DNA of 64,000 nucleotides from Yersinia similis (GTDB lineage Bacteria; Pseudomonadota; Gammaproteobacteria; Enterobacterales; Enterobacteriaceae): NCBI RefSeq assembly GCF_001053095.1, contig NZ_CGBP01000006.1, positions 62,001 to 126,000 of the forward strand, read 5' to 3'. Shown piece by piece: positions 19,248 to 28,463 of this stretch (position 1 is its first letter; each line of letters starts with the position of its first letter). The notes under the pieces were generated by a model. It saw only the letters and a program-made list of their open reading frames with translations, ran no database searches and was not told where the DNA came from. The position numbers and the translations under genes were made by a program.

Positions 19248-21107
19248 ATGAGTCTTGATATAGCCAAATACCCGACATTGGCACTTGCGGAGAACCCTGA
19301 AGAACTGCGCATGCTACCGAAAGAAAGCTTGCCGAAGTTATGTGATGAACTCCGGCAGTATTTGCTCACCTGTGTCAGCCGATCCAGCGGGCATTTTGCT
19401 TCGGGGTTAGGCGTAGTCGAACTGACTGTTGCATTGCATTACGTCTACAATACGCCGTTTGATCATTTGATATGGGACGTGGGTCATCAGGCTTATCCGC
19501 ATAAAATATTAACTGGCCGTCGTGAGCGAATCTCTACTATTCGTCAAAAAGATGGTTTACACCCTTTTCCGTGGCGTGGTGAAAGTGAATACGACGTGCT
19601 TTCTGTTGGTCACTCCTCTACATCGATCAGCGCGGGTCTGGGTATGGCGGTTGCTGCCGAGCGGGAAGGTAAAGGGCGACGTACCGTTTGCGTTATCGGT
19701 GATGGCGCGATCACCGCAGGTATGGCTTTTGAAGCAATGAGTCATGCCGGAGATATTCACTCAGACATGCTGGTTATCCTTAATGATAACGAAATGTCTA
19801 TTTCAGAAAATGTAGGTGGCCTGAACAACCACTTGGCTCAACTATTATCTGGAAAACTCTATGCCAGCCTGCGTGAAGGCGGTAAAAAAGCATTTTCTGC
19901 CTTACCACCGATTAAAGATCTGCTGAAACGGACCGAAGAGCATCTGAAAGGGATGGTAGTACCCAGTACGTTGTTTGAAGAGTTAGGTTTTAATTATATT
20001 GGTCCAGTTGATGGGCATGATGTACACACGTTGACGCAAACGCTAAAAAATATGCGCGACCTGAAAGGTCCACAACTTCTGCACATCATGACTAAAAAGG
20101 GCAAAGGCTATGCTCCGGCAGAAAAGGATCCAATCGGTTGGCATGCCGTACCTAAGTTTGATCCCGCCTCCGGCACCTTGCCTAAAAGCCAGAGCAGCCT
20201 ACCCACTTACTCCAAAATCTTTGGCGAATGGTTATGCGAAACCGCAGCCAAAGATAGCAAATTAATGGCAGTGACACCGGCGATGCGTGAAGGCTCCGGT
20301 ATGGTGCGTTTCTCGCGCGAATATCCGCAACAATATTTCGATGTCGCTATCGCTGAACAACATGCTGTGACTTTTGCCGCAGGCCTTGCTATTGGTGGTT
20401 ACAAACCTGTGGTTGCCATCTATTCGACTTTCCTGCAACGCGCCTATGATCAGTTGATCCATGATGTCGCAATCCAAAATCTGCCCGTACTCTTTGCGAT
20501 TGACCGTGGCGGTTTGGTCGGTGCTGATGGGCAGACCCACCAAGGTGCATTCGATCTTTCATTTATGCGCTGCATTCCAAACATGGTCATTATGGCCCCA
20601 AGTGATGAGAATGAGTGCCGTCAGATGTTGCACACCGGCTATCACCATAATGGACCTGCCGCAGTACGTTACCCACGAGGTAATGGTACCGGCGCGGTAC
20701 AGGAGCCATTGGAGATGCTGCCTATCGGCAAAGGGGTGCTACGCCGTGAAGGTGAGAAGATTGCCATCCTTTGCTTTGGTACGTTACTTGCTCAGGCACA
20801 GCTTGTCGCAGAGAACCTCAATGCCACGCTGGTGGATATGCGTTTCGTGAAACCGCTAGATGAAGAATTGGTATTGGAAATGGCAGCAAAGCATCAGGTA
20901 CTAGTGACCGTCGAAGAGAACGCTATCATGGGTGGAGCGGGTAGCGGTGTGAATGAGCTATTAATGGCAAAACGGCGGTTGGTCCCAGTACTCAATATTG
21001 GTTTACCCGATCTGTTTGTGCCACAAGGTGAGCAAGATGAAATGCGAGCTGAACTCGGTTTAGATGCAGTGGGTATACAGCGTCAAATTGAAGCCTGGCT
21101 AGCTTAA
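19248..21107 (+). CDS. dxs: 1-deoxy-D-xylulose-5-phosphate synthase
   Basis: Thiamine-diphosphate enzyme that joins pyruvate and glyceraldehyde 3-phosphate, the first and controlling step of the MEP isoprenoid pathway. The 619-residue product is one residue shorter than E. coli Dxs. The TPP/Mg site is [19 protein letters not shown] with [13 protein letters not shown], the pyrimidine-domain glutamate is in [13 protein letters not shown], and [12 protein letters not shown] is also conserved. It is the last gene of the cluster, convergent with pgpA; a YPAL element lies 78 bases after the stop. Confidence 0.98.
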   Translation: MSLDIAKYPTLALAENPEELRMLPKESLPKLCDELRQYLLTCVSRSSGHFASGLGVVELTVALHYVYNTPFDHLIWDVGHQAYPHKILTGRRERISTIRQKDGLHPFPWRGESEYDVLSVGHSSTSISAGLGMAVAAEREGKGRRTVCVIGDGAITAGMAFEAMSHAGDIHSDMLVILNDNEMSISENVGGLNNHLAQLLSGKLYASLREGGKKAFSALPPIKDLLKRTEEHLKGMVVPSTLFEELGFNYIGPVDGHDVHTLTQTLKNMRDLKGPQLLHIMTKKGKGYAPAEKDPIGWHAVPKFDPASGTLPKSQSSLPTYSKIFGEWLCETAAKDSKLMAVTPAMREGSGMVRFSREYPQQYFDVAIAEQHAVTFAAGLAIGGYKPVVAIYSTFLQRAYDQLIHDVAIQNLPVLFAIDRGGLVGADGQTHQGAFDLSFMRCIPNMVIMAPSDENECRQMLHTGYHHNGPAAVRYPRGNGTGAVQEPLEMLPIGKGVLRREGEKIAILCFGTLLAQAQLVAENLNATLVDMRFVKPLDEELVLEMAAKHQVLVTVEENAIMGGAGSGVNELLMAKRRLVPVLNIGLPDLFVPQGEQDEMRAELGLDAVGIQRQIEAWLA

Positions 21108-21185
21108 CCGCTGCTCGCCTGGTTAAACACACCGATCATATTTTTTATGATCTCAGAATTTTTTAGATCTCAGAAACAATAAAGG

Positions 21186-21350
21186 GAGGTTATTGACAAA
21201 GTGCCCGCGACGGAGAGAACAGGCAGATCGTAAAGACGCCGTAAATACATCCATGTAGGCTCGAGCCGCGCCATCCTTGGCGCGGACGCTTTACTCCTCT
21301 GCCTATCCTCACCGTTCAAGATCGCGTCATCGGGGTTTGTCAGCAGTCTG
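21186..21350. repeat. YPAL-type Yersinia palindromic miniature insertion, copy 2 (165 bp)
   Basis: It has the same ends as copy 1 (GAGGTTATTGACAAAG ... GTTTGTCAGCAGTCTG) and the same inner arms, with a shorter central segment (about 21240-21259). It lies between the convergent dxs and pgpA genes and abuts a perfect terminator hairpin. No target duplication is visible here. Confidence 0.85.
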
Positions 21351-21380
21351 AGGCATAACCCGTGGGTTATGCCTTTACGT
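21351..21380. terminator. Hairpin between dxs and pgpA
   Basis: A perfect 11-bp stem AGGCATAACCC / GGGTTATGCCT (21351-21374) with a 2-base loop directly follows the YPAL element. The T-run is short (TTTACG), but the location between convergent genes fits a terminator. Confidence 0.6.
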
Positions 21381-21415
21381 GATAATATCGCTTACACCCT
21401 GAATTAATTGAACAA

Positions 21416-21901
21416 TTACAGCGGCCAATAGTGCCCAATCACAAAGATAACCGCAGCGGCAGCAACCCCGGCAATAATATCATCAACCATTATCCCCGTT
21501 CCGCCATGAACGTTACGGTCAAACCAACGAATCGGCCAAGGCTTCCAGATATCAAAAATACGGAATACAATAAACCCTGCCACAACCCATTGCCAGCTAT
21601 TTACCGGCAATGCCATCAAGGTTATCCACATCCCAACAAATTCATCCCACACAATACTGCCGTGATCATGAACTTGCATATCTTTGGCTGTACGGTGACA
21701 AATATAGATACCGATACCGATACCGAACATCACCAACAAGACGTAAAGCTGCCATGGCAACTGAATCAGTAACAGCCAGAATGGGATGGCTGCGATTGAC
21801 CCCATAGTACCCGGTGCCCATGGTGATAACCCACTACCAAAACCGGTCGCCAGTAAGTGCCAGGGGTTGCTTAACCGCAGACGGCGCTTGGCTTCATCCA
21901 T
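21416..21901 (-). CDS. pgpA: Phosphatidylglycerophosphatase A
   Basis: Inner-membrane phosphatase that makes phosphatidylglycerol from its phosphate. The 161-residue product has about four hydrophobic segments and the family motifs [35 protein letters not shown] and [19 protein letters not shown] with the acidic and His residues expected in this phosphatase. The start at 21901 (CAGGTAAATCTC upstream) overlaps thiL by 8 bases; a GTG at 21934 would add 11 residues without support. It is the last gene of the nrdR-to-pgpA cluster. Confidence 0.95.
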   Translation of the reverse strand: MDEAKRRLRLSNPWHLLATGFGSGLSPWAPGTMGSIAAIPFWLLLIQLPWQLYVLLVMFGIGIGIYICHRTAKDMQVHDHGSIVWDEFVGMWITLMALPVNSWQWVVAGFIVFRIFDIWKPWPIRWFDRNVHGGTGIMVDDIIAGVAAAAVIFVIGHYWPL

Positions 21902-22883
21902 GAGATTTACCTGTTGAGAAATGATCAAAACCACGGAAATCCAGCTTGACTATTTTGCCTTCACGGAAGAATTTAACCCCTTCCGATTGAGGGCCTATCT
22001 GGCCAATACAGGTATAACCCGCGCCGGTATTACTGAGCGCGACTTCCAACGCGCCCCGGTTGATTTCTGGTACGGTAAAGCACAGTTCATAGTCTTCACC
22101 TCCACTCAACGCCCAGCGGAGAGCTTGCTCTGTATCAACCTGATGTTTTAATGCATCGGAATACGGCAACATATCAAGTTCAATACGAGCACCACAATGG
22201 CTGGCTTTCAGAATGTGTTGCAGATCAGAAATTAACCCATCAGAGATATCAATGGCGGCACTGGCAAGCATACGCAATGCTTGCCCCTGTAAAACTCGGG
22301 GTTGTGGCCGTAAATGACGATGAATTAATGCCACTCGATCAGATTCGTTATCTACCCGCAGTTCATTTTGCAAAATAGCCAGACCCGCAGCGCTATCACC
22401 CAATGTACCAGTAACATAGATCCAGTCACCAACCCGCGCACCAGCACGAGTCAATGCACGGCCTTCGGGGACAAAACCTTGAATAGTTAGTGTCAGACTC
22501 AATGGCCCACGGGTGGTATCACCACCGATCAATTGCATACCATAGTAATTGAGTTGATCAAATAAGCTGTCACTGAATGCCTGTAGCCAATCTTCATTTA
22601 CCGATGGCAGAGTCAAAGCAAGAGATAACCAGGCAGGATCGGCCCCCATCGCGGCTAAATCGCTGAGGTTTACCGCTAGAGATTTGTAACCAAGATCGGC
22701 CGGATCGATATCCGGAAGGAAATGAACACCGGACACCAGTGTATCAGTACTGATGGCCAACAGCTGTTTCTCTGCCACTGTAAGAAGTGCGCAGTCGTCT
22801 CCAATACCCAGCTCCACATCCCGGCGGTTACTTCTAAACCGGTCAAAGTAGCGGGCAATGAGGTCAAATTCGCCACATGCCAT
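21894..22883 (-). CDS. thiL: Thiamine-monophosphate kinase
   Basis: ATP-dependent phosphorylation of thiamine phosphate to the active cofactor thiamine diphosphate. The 329-residue product has the PurM/AIR-synthetase-like fold, with the metal and ATP site in GIGDDCALL near residue 27, [20 protein letters not shown], and [11 protein letters not shown]. The second half contains [12 protein letters not shown] and [11 protein letters not shown]. It lies downstream of nusB after a 240-base gap that holds a strong perfect hairpin. Its 3' end overlaps pgpA by 8 bases. Confidence 0.97.
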   Translation of the reverse strand: MACGEFDLIARYFDRFRSNRRDVELGIGDDCALLTVAEKQLLAISTDTLVSGVHFLPDIDPADLGYKSLAVNLSDLAAMGADPAWLSLALTLPSVNEDWLQAFSDSLFDQLNYYGMQLIGGDTTRGPLSLTLTIQGFVPEGRALTRAGARVGDWIYVTGTLGDSAAGLAILQNELRVDNESDRVALIHRHLRPQPRVLQGQALRMLASAAIDISDGLISDLQHILKASHCGARIELDMLPYSDALKHQVDTEQALRWALSGGEDYELCFTVPEINRGALEVALSNTGAGYTCIGQIGPQSEGVKFFREGKIVKLDFRGFDHFSTGKSHG

Positions 22884-22910
22884 AATACAATTCCAGAAAT
22901 GTTAACTGAT

Positions 22911-22947
22911 ATATAAATTAAGGCCGGATACCGGCCTTAATTTATAT
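22911..22947. terminator. Perfect 17-bp hairpin between nusB and thiL (terminator/attenuator candidate)
   Basis: The arm ATATAAATTAAGGCCGG and its exact reverse complement flank a 3-base loop. On the reverse strand it ends 27 bases before the thiL ATG. The AU-rich outer stem with GC-rich core is the shape of a bidirectional terminator, with the U-rich arm serving as tail. Confidence 0.6.
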
Positions 22948-23123
22948 CGTTAATGCATACCCTTCTATCTTGACGTTGCAGCACTGTTTGCATAAATGAA
23001 AAATGAGCAGCATTCAATCTGCTCTTGGCAGATTTGTCACCCGAATCACTGACGGGATCAGCTCAACGAGATTTCCTCGATTACTGCCTGGCTGCAACAC
23101 CAATAACGTTGGATATAACGAGA

Positions 23124-23540
23124 TTATTTTCTCTTACGTACTGTCGGAGCAACTTTATCCAGCACTCCGTTAACGAACTTATGGCTATCTTCCGCGCCGA
23201 AAGTTTTGGCCAGTTCGATCGCTTCATTGATTGCCACCTTATAAGGGACATCATCACGTTTGCTCAGTTCAAACAGAGCAATACGCAAAACAGCACGTTC
23301 AACCTGACCTAATTCTTCGAGCTGACGGGAAAGAAAAGGTGCCATTAATGCATCCAGAGATGCTGCATTAACCGCAACCCCTGACAGCAATTCGCGAAAA
23401 TAGGCGATGTCTACATCTTTGACATCCTGCTCCGACAGGAACTGTAATTCAACATCAGCGATGTCGTTTTTAGACAACTGCCAAGAGTAAAGCGCTTGAA
23501 CAGCGCACTCACGAGCGCGGCGACGAGCAGCAGGTTTCAC
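23124..23540 (-). CDS. nusB: Transcription antitermination factor NusB
   Basis: Binds boxA RNA with NusE (S10) to promote antitermination on rRNA operons. The 138-residue all-helical product matches E. coli NusB (139). The N-terminal [20 protein letters not shown] is the arginine-rich RNA-binding start, and [29 protein letters not shown] is the conserved C-terminal block. It follows ribH after 20 bases, the usual ribH-nusB pair. Confidence 0.97.
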   Translation of the reverse strand: MKPAARRRARECAVQALYSWQLSKNDIADVELQFLSEQDVKDVDIAYFRELLSGVAVNAASLDALMAPFLSRQLEELGQVERAVLRIALFELSKRDDVPYKVAINEAIELAKTFGAEDSHKFVNGVLDKVAPTVRKRK

Positions 23541-23560
23541 GGAATTCCCCTTAACTAAAT

Positions 23561-24031
23561 TCAGCCTTTAATAGCTTTGATTACATTAATCATTTCAAGC
23601 GCGGTCAGGGCAGCTTCTGCACCTTTATTACCCGCTTTAGTACCAGCACGCTCAATGGCCTGCTCAATACTTTCTGTGGTCAGCACACCGAACGCCACTG
23701 GAATATCGCTGTTCATAGCAACACTTGATAGACCAGAACTTGCTTCGCCAGCAACATACTCAAAGTGTGCTGTGCCCCCACGGATCACCGTACCCAGCGC
23801 AATTACCGCATCATAACGATTTGTTTTTGCTAAAACATTGGCAACTAACGGCAACTCATAAGCGCCTGGCACCCAGACAACGGTAATGTTGTCATCGGAC
23901 ACCTGACCAATGCGTTTCAGGGCATCAATTGCACCATCCAGCAGGCTGTCGTTGATAAAGTTGTTAAAACGCGCAATCGCAATCGCCACACGGGCATTAG
24001 GAGTAGCAACAACACCTTCGATAACGTTCAT
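23561..24031 (-). CDS. ribH: 6,7-dimethyl-8-ribityllumazine synthase
   Basis: Penultimate enzyme of riboflavin synthesis, condensing dihydroxybutanone phosphate with the ribitylamino-pyrimidine; it forms large icosahedral or pentameric assemblies. The start at 24031 (GAGGAAAGCT upstream) gives 156 residues, as in E. coli. Visible motifs are [32 protein letters not shown] (substrate binding with catalytic His) and [10 protein letters not shown]. It lies between ribD and nusB. No FMN riboswitch was seen in this cluster. Confidence 0.97.
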
Positions 24032-24166
24032 AGCTTTCCTCAATATGGGTTCATACCCCGCAGGGGGGCGGATTCTATCATATTCTTTCACCGCCCGCCC
24101 CTGCGCATTTGTAAAACGCCTGACAAGGCCGTGATTAGCAGGGGAATTCCCTACCCAATAATTAGA

Positions 24167-25276
24167 TTAATACTTTGGCTTCAAGCGTAAACGCAAGTCT
24201 GGACCGACCAGCCGTACATCGCTGAATACAAATTCAGGGGCTTGCGATAAATTCGTCAGCCCCGCTAGCTCACATAATCCACGCGCATCACTGCCCAAGA
24301 GTTTGGGGGCGATATAAAGGATTAATTCATCCACCACTCCGGCTTGTAGCAATGCACCCGCCAGTTGTGGCCCAGCCTCTACCCAGACAGAATTAATCTT
24401 CCGTTTACCCAATTGCATCATCAAGACAACCAAATCCACGCCATTACCATAACGTGGCAACAACAGTTGTTCGATATTGTCAGGCCATAGCTGATCATCG
24501 GCATCTACGCGAGCCAGCCAGCATGGGCCATCTTGCTGTATCACTTTATGCAGTGGAGTCACGCGGTTATGGCTATCAAGTATAATTTTTACTGGTTGGC
24601 GAACACTATCCTGAGGATACAAAACCTGCGTTTCGGCATCTAAATCCTGCCAGCGTACAGTCAGTGAGGGGTCATCTGCCAATACAGTGGCACTGGTACT
24701 AAGAATAGCTGAACTCTCGGCCCTAAATCGCTGCACATCCTGACGTGCCTGTGGCGAGGTAATCCACTGGCTCTCACCTGATGCCATGGCTGTACGCCCG
24801 TCCAATGATGCCGCCATTTTCAATTGCACATAAGGGAAACCAGTCCGCATACGCTTCAAGAAACCAAGGTTAACAGCCTCGGCCTCAGCTAACATTAAGC
24901 CATGATCGACGGCGATACCGGCCTGTTTCAATTTATACAGCCCCCGCCCGGCAACTTCTGGATTAGGGTCCTGCATGGCAGCGACAACCCGTATCACACC
25001 GGCGGCGACCAACGCATCAGCACAAGGTGGCGTTCGGCCATAATGGCTACACGGCTCGAGAGTGACATAAGCCGTGGCTCCTCGCGCTTTCTCACCCGCC
25101 ATACGTAACGCATGCACTTCAGCATGTGGCTCTCCAGCACGTAAGTGGTAACCTTCACCGACGATCTCGCCATCACGAACCAAGACACAGCCTACATTGG
25201 GGTTAGGCGACGTCGTAAAGCGCCCTAAACGCGCCAGCTCAAAAGCTCGGGCCATATAGAACTCATCAGGCTGCAT
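24167..25276 (-). CDS. ribD: Bifunctional riboflavin deaminase/reductase
   Basis: Two consecutive riboflavin steps: deamination of the pyrimidine (N-terminal cytidine-deaminase-like domain, about 1-145) and NADPH reduction of the ribose (C-terminal DHFR-like domain, about 150-369). Zinc ligands are in PHAEVHAL and TLEPCSHYGRTPPCADAL. The 369-residue length agrees with E. coli (367). It is placed between nrdR and ribH on the same strand. The gap to nrdR contains short tandem repeats. Confidence 0.97.
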   Translation of the reverse strand: MQPDEFYMARAFELARLGRFTTSPNPNVGCVLVRDGEIVGEGYHLRAGEPHAEVHALRMAGEKARGATAYVTLEPCSHYGRTPPCADALVAAGVIRVVAAMQDPNPEVAGRGLYKLKQAGIAVDHGLMLAEAEAVNLGFLKRMRTGFPYVQLKMAASLDGRTAMASGESQWITSPQARQDVQRFRAESSAILSTSATVLADDPSLTVRWQDLDAETQVLYPQDSVRQPVKIILDSHNRVTPLHKVIQQDGPCWLARVDADDQLWPDNIEQLLLPRYGNGVDLVVLMMQLGKRKINSVWVEAGPQLAGALLQAGVVDELILYIAPKLLGSDARGLCELAGLTNLSQAPEFVFSDVRLVGPDLRLRLKPKY

Positions 25277-25315
25277 GGCTTTCCTTAATTTTTAGACTGC
25301 CGTTAACGGTAATCT

Positions 25316-25370
25316 GAGGTTAAAACGTAATACAGAGTTAAAACGTAATATAGAGGTTAAAACGTTGCCT
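25316..25370 (+). repeat. Three tandem 18-19-bp units between nrdR and ribD
   Basis: GAGGTTAAAACGTAATACA (25316-25334), GAGTTAAAACGTAATATA (25335-25352) and GAGGTTAAAACGTTGCC (from 25353) follow each other directly in the 118-base nrdR-ribD spacer. Confidence 0.75.
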
Positions 25371-25394
25371 CAAATAAAAATAGCCAAGTGCCGA

Positions 25395-25844
25395 TTAATC
25401 CTGCAAACGCGCAATTTCTTCGCCGAACTCGCGGATATCTTCAAAACTGCGATAAACCGATGCAAAGCGGATATAAGCGACTTTATCCAAACGTTTTAGC
25501 GCTTCCATCACTAAATTACCTACCATTTTGGTCGGCACTTCCCGCTCACCTGTGGCACGTAATTGAGATTTTATGTGGCTTATCGCGGTCTCAACATCAT
25601 CTGAGCTAACTGGCCGCTTTTCTAACGCTTTCAACATGCCGCGTCGCAATTTCTCTTCATTGAACGGCTCGCGTACCTCGTCACTTTTTATGACCCGTGG
25701 TAACACCAGTTCAGCCACTTCAAAAGTGGTAAAACGCTCATTACAATCCAAACACTGGCGGCGGCGGCGAACTTGCGAGCCATCACTCACCAGACGAGAG
25801 TCAATCACTTTAGTATCCACAGCGGCACAAAACGGACAATGCAT
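25395..25844 (-). CDS. nrdR: NrdR, ATP/dATP-sensing repressor of ribonucleotide reductase genes
   Basis: Zinc-ribbon/ATP-cone transcription repressor that acts on NrdR boxes in front of nrd operons. The 149-residue product has the zinc ligands in MHCPFCAAV and QCLDCNERF, followed by the ATP-cone (about 49-139, starting [19 protein letters not shown]). The length equals E. coli NrdR. It heads the riboflavin/nusB cluster. Its upstream neighbour is the unknown AT-rich gene rather than the yajI-tsx-yajD set found in E. coli. Confidence 0.97.
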   Translation of the reverse strand: MHCPFCAAVDTKVIDSRLVSDGSQVRRRRQCLDCNERFTTFEVAELVLPRVIKSDEVREPFNEEKLRRGMLKALEKRPVSSDDVETAISHIKSQLRATGEREVPTKMVGNLVMEALKRLDKVAYIRFASVYRSFEDIREFGEEIARLQD

Positions 25845-25914
25845 AACGCTTCCTGATTGGTGAACCTAAACTTACCGACAGTTTACCGCGAAGTGTGATG
25901 ACAACAAAGGCCGA

Positions 25915-27231
25915 TCAGCCATCAGATGTGTGCCTCGCGGCTTTACGATACTTATAAGCGGCATATTTATGGCGCAGATATTCGAAGCGGCCCAATTTCT
26001 CATCCTTTAGCTCACTCCCCAATGTCGCCCCGATATCTTTGATGCTCGCATCCAGTAATTTACTGGTTTCTGTTTCTTTTAGTTGTGGATTAAATGCATA
26101 TATTGCACACCCTAACGCCGCTAAAATAGGCGCTATTGCAGCCACTGCACCGGTGGCGATAAATGTAGGTATCACACCTGCGGCGATGCCAGTTACCGCA
26201 AGCGAACTCAGCATAGCTAAATCCTTCTTAAGATTAGAAAATGAAAAATTACCTTTCGAACTTTTCGCCATTTTCTGAATTTTTTTCAATTTCAACTCAA
26301 GGACTTCACCAACCACTTTATTTATAGAATATTTTAAATTCTCATCACTAATAGAGTCATTTAGCTTACTCAACTCATTAGCTAAAGAGGCTAAATAAAT
26401 TAATTTATTTTCTACCATTTCATGTTTTGACGATTTAAAAACCACAGCCTGATTTTTATTCTGGCTATCTTTCGTTCGCTGAGTGAACCTATCATAAATG
26501 TCTTCCATTTTTTTATTAATCTCTACGTTTTTTTTTGCATCTATTAGTCCGGATTTATCACCGCCTCCCCAAGCGTCTTTAAAGTGAATTGATGAAGAGC
26601 GTTGCCTTCTATTACTGAGTAAATTCTTACCTGATAATACTTTTTTTAACTGATACAAATAGTCATTCAACGTCTCAACGCTACAATTGACATGGGGTCG
26701 GGATCGCTGCAACTTAGCTGATTCCTTCGCTATCTTCGGGTAATATTTTGCAACAAAATTCAATAACTCTATAGCACCATTTATTCGTTCATTCGTAGTG
26801 TCAGATGCGATATCTCTTGGTTCAATGCGATAAGGCACACCTTCCAGTAACACTATGTACTTACTCATTTCAGTTTGCTTTTGAAGCGTCGAATCCAAAA
26901 TATTTTTTAATACTTTACCATCATGACAATAAAGTAATTTTTTATTTATTTCCTTACACACTTCATCCAGTGATGAAATATCTTTTTGAGTTAAAAGATA
27001 AATTTCACCTTTGCTTACCCCCTTAACCTTATCATTATATTCACTTATAAATGACGCAATTAGCGATTTATTTTCTCTAGATAAAACAGAATTATAATTA
27101 GCCGAGAAACCCATATTATCAAATTGAGTGAAGTCATTAAAAGGTGAATCAACCACATCTGAATTTGGTATATCAACATCACCATATACCCATACATGTG
27201 ATCCCCCTCCCTCGATAGCATTAATATGCAT
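25915..27231 (-). CDS. Unknown protein with C-terminal hydrophobic hairpin; possible horizontally acquired secreted or membrane-active protein
   Basis: I do not recognise this 438-residue protein. It has no N-terminal signal peptide (MHINAIEGGGSHVWVYGDVD). Residues about 50-330 are polar, lysine/serine/asparagine-rich and mostly helical in appearance, with likely amphipathic or coiled-coil stretches at about 235-325. Residues about 338-380 form one long Ala/Ile/Gly-rich hydrophobic block broken by Pro355, which could be two membrane-inserting helices. The tail (about 409-438) is strongly basic and aromatic. A strong ribosome binding site (AAAAGGAG, 5 bases before the ATG) argues for real expression. 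The codons are AT-rich compared with flanking nrdR and secF, and the gene sits where E. coli has yajD-tsx-yajI, so acquisition is likely. A host-directed effector or a pore/toxin-like protein are possible readings; neither is shown. Confidence 0.85.
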   Translation of the reverse strand: MHINAIEGGGSHVWVYGDVDIPNSDVVDSPFNDFTQFDNMGFSANYNSVLSRENKSLIASFISEYNDKVKGVSKGEIYLLTQKDISSLDEVCKEINKKLLYCHDGKVLKNILDSTLQKQTEMSKYIVLLEGVPYRIEPRDIASDTTNERINGAIELLNFVAKYYPKIAKESAKLQRSRPHVNCSVETLNDYLYQLKKVLSGKNLLSNRRQRSSSIHFKDAWGGGDKSGLIDAKKNVEINKKMEDIYDRFTQRTKDSQNKNQAVVFKSSKHEMVENKLIYLASLANELSKLNDSISDENLKYSINKVVGEVLELKLKKIQKMAKSSKGNFSFSNLKKDLAMLSSLAVTGIAAGVIPTFIATGAVAAIAPILAALGCAIYAFNPQLKETETSKLLDASIKDIGATLGSELKDEKLGRFEYLRHKYAAYKYRKAARHTSDG

Positions 27232-27245
27232 AACAACTCCTTTTA

Positions 27246-27290
27246 GTGATCAGCCTGTAAATTACTCACCGTTTAAAGGTGACTGATCAC
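27246..27290. promoter_or_regulatory. Nested inverted repeat upstream of the unknown gene (operator or leader structure candidate)
   Basis: GTGATCAG (27246-27253) and its exact complement CTGATCAC (27283-27290) enclose a second pair, TCACC (27266-27270) and GGTGA (27278-27282), around GTTTAAA. The structure ends 15 bases before the start codon at 27231. The rest of the 27232-27484 spacer is very AT-rich and holds the secF terminator. Confidence 0.5.
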
Positions 27291-27419
27291 GGACCTATTA
27301 ACTATCAGAAAAAGAATAAACTTATCAACAACGAAGAATATGGTGAAATATAGTGATTCTAATTAATTCTATTTTATGTATACAAAAGCAATAACTATTT
27401 AGCTGGGGAATTTACTGGC

Positions 27420-27450
27420 AAAAAAAACCCTGAAACCAACAGTTTCAGGG
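27420..27450 (-). terminator. Rho-independent terminator of the yajC-secD-secF operon
   Basis: The 9-bp stem CCCTGAAAC / GTTTCAGGG (27428-27450) with a 5-base loop is followed on the reverse strand by eight U residues. It lies 35 bases after the secF stop. Confidence 0.9.
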
Positions 27451-27484
27451 CTCTCTTATACATCGAACGATGATTAATTAACGA

Positions 27485-28453
27485 TCACGGCAGTATTGAA
27501 GGTTGGTCAGCACCTTCTTTTTCAACTTTCTGCTGCAACATGTGTTCACGTTTCATCCCTAATTTCAGCGCCAGCGCGGACGCAACGTAGATAGATGAAA
27601 CGGTACCGATAGTAACACCGATCAGCATCGTTAATGAGAAGCCTTGCAGCATCGCACCACCGAAGATAAACAGCATCAACACTACCATCAGGGTCGTCGC
27701 AGAAGTCATAATCGTACGACTTAAGGTTTGCGTCAGAGACACGTTCATGATCTCGTAAGGCGTTCCACGACGAATTTTGCGGAAGTTCTCACGAATACGG
27801 TCTGATACCACGATACTATCGTTCAGAGAGTAACCAATAACCGACATCAATGAAGCAATGATCGTCAGGTCAATCTCAATATGGAACAACGACAAGATCC
27901 CCATGGTAATGACCACGTCATGGGCCAATGAGATAACAGCCCCCAATGCCAGACGCCATTCAAAACGGAAACCAACGTAAACGAGAATAGACAGTAACGC
28001 GACCAATAGCGCCATACCACCAGCCTGGGCTAAATCACTGCCCACGCTAGGCCCGACGAATTCGATACGTTTTACTGATGCATTCTTATCAACAGATTCA
28101 TTGATAACCGAGATGACTTTGTTACCTAACTCCTGCCCGGCAGTACCAGTCGCAGGCGGCATACGCACCATAACATCTCGAGAGCTACCAAAGTTTTGCA
28201 GAATCGGTGATTCAAAACCCGCGTTTTGCAACGTGTCACGTAGTTGATCAAGGTCCGCGGGGTTTTCCAGATTAATTTCAATCACCGTACCACCGGTGAA
28301 ATCCAGACCCCAGTTGAATCCCTTAGTCGACATCACCACAATGGATGCGACTAACAACAACAGTGAAACGCCGAAAGCAACATAATCCCAGCGCATAAAG
28401 TCATAGACTTTACGGCCATAGTTTAGTTGTTCAACAGTATAATCCTGTGCCAC
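27485..28453 (-). CDS. secF: Protein translocase subunit SecF
   Basis: Inner-membrane RND-type partner of SecD that uses the proton gradient to help late translocation and release of exported proteins. The GTG at 28453 (GAGGAGTACGTT upstream) gives 322 residues starting with [20 protein letters not shown], as in E. coli (323). Six membrane helices are visible, with the periplasmic domain after [15 protein letters not shown] and the helix-4 motif [10 protein letters not shown], then [18 protein letters not shown]. The start is 10 bases downstream of the secD stop. Confidence 0.97.
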   Translation of the reverse strand: MAQDYTVEQLNYGRKVYDFMRWDYVAFGVSLLLLVASIVVMSTKGFNWGLDFTGGTVIEINLENPADLDQLRDTLQNAGFESPILQNFGSSRDVMVRMPPATGTAGQELGNKVISVINESVDKNASVKRIEFVGPSVGSDLAQAGGMALLVALLSILVYVGFRFEWRLALGAVISLAHDVVITMGILSLFHIEIDLTIIASLMSVIGYSLNDSIVVSDRIRENFRKIRRGTPYEIMNVSLTQTLSRTIMTSATTLMVVLMLFIFGGAMLQGFSLTMLIGVTIGTVSSIYVASALALKLGMKREHMLQQKVEKEGADQPSILP

Positions 28454-28463
28454 AACGTACTCC

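Noticed and set aside
24032-24166. FMN riboswitch in the ribD-ribH region
   Set aside because: The conserved RFN-element sequence was not found here or upstream of ribD; in enterobacteria it is found upstream of ribB instead.
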